Shown: piece by piece, positions 13,834 to 15,669 of the stretch
Position numbering within the stretch: the first letter of the stretch is position 1
How the letters are laid out: each line of letters opens with the position of its first letter
From: Flavobacteriales bacterium CG_4_9_14_3_um_filter_32_8
GTDB lineage: Bacteria > Bacteroidota > Bacteroidia > Flavobacteriales_E > Vicingaceae
Assembly: GCA_002790175.1 (NCBI GenBank)
Contig: PFUQ01000109.1
Span: 6,346-22,014, forward strand
Length of the DNA: 15,669 nucleotides
Direction of reading: 5' to 3'
The notes under the pieces: generated by a model
Told to the model about the DNA's origin: nothing
Databases searched by the model: none
What the model saw: the letters and a program-made list of their open reading frames with translations, nothing else
Translations under genes and position numbers: made by a program

Positions 13834-13979
13834 TTTAGGGGAGTTCTGCAACTAGTGTTTTTCGATTACACACCCCTAACCTCCCGAGTTCGGGATAAAC
13901 TCTCTTTTTAGAGGAGAACTCCAAACGCACAACCTCTTTTTCCTTTTACCTTTTTTTTGCCCCTTGTTTCCCTTGTCTA
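13834..13979. other. Structured convergent intergenic region
   Basis: Between convergent genes. GGAGTTCT (13840-13847) faces AGAACTCC (13915-13922); inside are CCCGA-GT-TCGGG and CTCT/AGAG hairpins. It may serve as a loose terminator for both sides and contains an extra copy of AACGCACAAC (13924-13933), the core of the island's inner repeat. A pyrimidine-rich stretch follows. Confidence 0.45.
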
Positions 13980-14585
13980 TTATTCCGTCAAAGCAAAAGA
14001 ACCAAAGAATGCTTCTGCTCTTTCTGGTGTAGCATAACTGCCATCTCTAATTAATGCAATTTGGTACAACCTGTTTCCTTTTAAAAAGAGCTTGTATTCT
14101 GCATAATACGCACCATTTGTTCCTTTAAAATGACGACCTGGATTACCTTCAATTTCCATCTTCTTGTCGATATCAAATTGAGTGATTCCTAAACTAGAAC
14201 TAGAGCCATTTTTTGCTCCATCCAACAAATCATCAACTGAAGAATTTTTAACCATTTCGGATGGGTAATCGTTGTAAGCAACCATGTATGCTTCTGTAGC
14301 ACTTTTTTCGTACATAAAAGAGGTCATTTCTATGTTTCCAACTTCTGTAGGAACTATATCTGAACTTTCGGTTGGAGTTCCTGAAAAATTAATTTTAAAT
14401 TTTCCATCTTTGGAGGTAAACAAATCACCTTCTTCTGGAATACTATTTTCTTCTTCTATTGCAGAATTACCTGCTAATGCACTATCTAATTGATTGGCTA
14501 TTGCTGCTGCTTGCTCATTATTTACACTTCCACAAGATAGTAGAAGGAAAGAGAGTGCTACTAAGTTAAATTTCATTTTTTTCAT
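13980..14585 (-). CDS. Small lipoprotein, unknown function
   Basis: 201 residues. Signal peptide MKKMKFNLVALSFLLLSC with lipidated C18, then a low-complexity Ala/Glu/Asn linker (about 20-50), then a compact domain starting FTSKDGKFKINFSGTPTES and continuing VGNIEMTSFMYE, AYMVAYNDYPSEM and GRHFKGTNGAYYAEYKLFL, ending in GSFALTE. The DGKF-x-FP-type opening with a DYP segment recurs in many small Bacteroidota envelope proteins, but I know no assigned function. Start at 14585 chosen as the first Met of a normal signal peptide; Met4 is possible. It follows mltG by 37 bp on the same strand and is probably its co-transcribed partner, which hints at a cell-wall role. Confidence 0.8.
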   Translation of the reverse strand: MKKMKFNLVALSFLLLSCGSVNNEQAAAIANQLDSALAGNSAIEEENSIPEEGDLFTSKDGKFKINFSGTPTESSDIVPTEVGNIEMTSFMYEKSATEAYMVAYNDYPSEMVKNSSVDDLLDGAKNGSSSSLGITQFDIDKKMEIEGNPGRHFKGTNGAYYAEYKLFLKGNRLYQIALIRDGSYATPERAEAFFGSFALTE

Positions 14586-14622
14586 ACAGTAAATGTAATA
14601 ATTTTTTGAAATAATAAAAATA

Positions 14623-15663
14623 TCAATTATAAATCCTCCTTTTATTCAATTCTTTCTGAAATTTTCGGGCATAAATTAAATGCTGGTCGTAGGTTTTTGC
14701 AAAATTATGGTAGCCCGAAAAATCTTCTTTGGCACACATGTAAATATAATCGTGCTGCTCGAAATTGAGCACTGCATCTATCGATTTGATAGAAGGTAAA
14801 TTAATTGGTCCAGGTGGTAAACCAGTGTGCATATACGTATTGTATGGCGTATCCATTTCAAGATGTTTATTTAATACTCTTCGAATACTAAAATCTCCAA
14901 CACCATAAATTACTGTTGGGTCGGATTGCAACAACATTCCTTTTTTTAAACGGTTAATGTACAACCCTGCAACTTTTGGTCGCTCATCGTTGTGAACGGT
15001 TTGTTCGGCTTGCACGATAGATGCTAAAATGGCTACTTCCGATTGCGATAAATTTAATTTTTGTGCTTTTGCCTTGCGTTCATCCGTCCAAAACTTCTTA
15101 TACTCGGTAGCCATTCTTACAATTACTTCTTCGGCAGAGGTGTTCCAATTAAATTCGTACGTATTGGGCAAAAACAAGGTTAAAATAGTAATTCGGTTAA
15201 AACCATAACTGGCAACAAAAGCTGCATCGTTTAACAAATCGTACAATTCAAGACTATCACATTCTAAATTTCGGGAAAATTTCCCTATTAATTCGTTGGT
15301 TGTTCTTACGTTATTAAAAGTAACTTTTACAGGAACTTGTTTTCCAGAACGTAACAAGTCGATGAGTTCGTTATTGCTCATTCCTTCTTTTAATAAATAT
15401 TTTCCGGGGTGAATGTTGTTTTTAAAATTCGCTTTTTTATCTGCCAACCACACAAACGATTCTCTATTGATGATAAAACCTTGTTCGTACAAATCGTTGG
15501 CAACATCATTAAAATCATAGGTAGAATAAATATAAAAATATTTATCTGAAGCGTTTGCTAACGTCACATTGGGTTGATATACCTTCTGGTATAGAATGTA
15601 AGTGACATATCCACCACAAAGAAGTAGAATCAAAAAAATGGATATGATAATTTTTTTAAACAT
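14623..15663 (-). CDS. mltG: Endolytic peptidoglycan transglycosylase MltG
   Basis: Inner-membrane lytic transglycosylase (YceG family) that cleaves nascent glycan strands and so sets chain length and release from the membrane. 346 residues, usual length. One N-terminal membrane segment (about 4-24), then a LysM-like domain (about 41-115, with HPGKYLLKEGMSNNELIDLL), then the catalytic domain: LFLPNTYEF (163-171), ILASIVQAEQT (212-222), DERPKVAGLYINRLKKGMLL (226-245), QSDPTVIYG (246-254) and TGLPPGPINLPS. The usual VEKET is VQAEQ here, so E220 is the expected catalytic glutamate; the first Glu of the motif is Gln, which I recall in other Bacteroidota. The start lies 6 bp from the right edge, so the gene is complete but its promoter is outside the window. 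Confidence 0.96.
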   Translation of the reverse strand: MFKKIIISIFLILLLCGGYVTYILYQKVYQPNVTLANASDKYFYIYSTYDFNDVANDLYEQGFIINRESFVWLADKKANFKNNIHPGKYLLKEGMSNNELIDLLRSGKQVPVKVTFNNVRTTNELIGKFSRNLECDSLELYDLLNDAAFVASYGFNRITILTLFLPNTYEFNWNTSAEEVIVRMATEYKKFWTDERKAKAQKLNLSQSEVAILASIVQAEQTVHNDERPKVAGLYINRLKKGMLLQSDPTVIYGVGDFSIRRVLNKHLEMDTPYNTYMHTGLPPGPINLPSIKSIDAVLNFEQHDYIYMCAKEDFSGYHNFAKTYDQHLIYARKFQKELNKRRIYN

Positions 15664-15669
15664 TTAATT

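Overview
The window reads as chromosomal DNA of a Bacteroidota member, probably Flavobacteriales-like. The reasons are its low GC content, UAA-rich stops, weak Shine-Dalgarno signals, lipoproteins of the SxC type, a TPR/PD40 surface protein, a DnaK with the DCGGGTHDVS variant I associate with this phylum, and TAnnTTTG-type promoter boxes. All family calls come from reading motifs by eye; no database search was run.

Positions 1-4031 are transcribed on the minus strand: a Pif1-like helicase cut by the left edge, dnaK with its own strong terminator, and a surface lipoprotein. A divergent promoter region (about 4032-4169) separates this from a plus-strand block (4170-11824). That block holds panB, a TPR/PD40 protein and an RluA-type pseudouridine synthase (tightly packed, one 1-base stop/start overlap), an HtrA/Deg protease, two large adjacent palindromic elements (8872-9044), an RlmI-like rRNA methyltransferase, a small outer-membrane barrel protein and a lipoprotein, and it closes at a clear intrinsic terminator (11938-11971).

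Positions 11972-13317 are a decayed accessory island. It contains a 44-codon C-terminal gene fragment, a GIY-YIG nuclease gene broken by an in-frame stop, and a frameshifted remnant of an unknown gene. Two nested pairs of inverted repeats (12032-12054 with 13038-13058; 12354-12372 with 13017-13036) bracket the nuclease relic. This is the most unusual part of the window and looks like an eroded mobile cassette or insertion scar. It does not look like a working defence system.

From 13318 the sequence returns to ordinary genes: a DinB-family protein (plus), then a minus-strand pair at the right edge, MltG endolytic transglycosylase followed by a small lipoprotein. The intact genes serve housekeeping functions: protein folding and quality control, pantothenate synthesis, rRNA modification and cell-envelope assembly.
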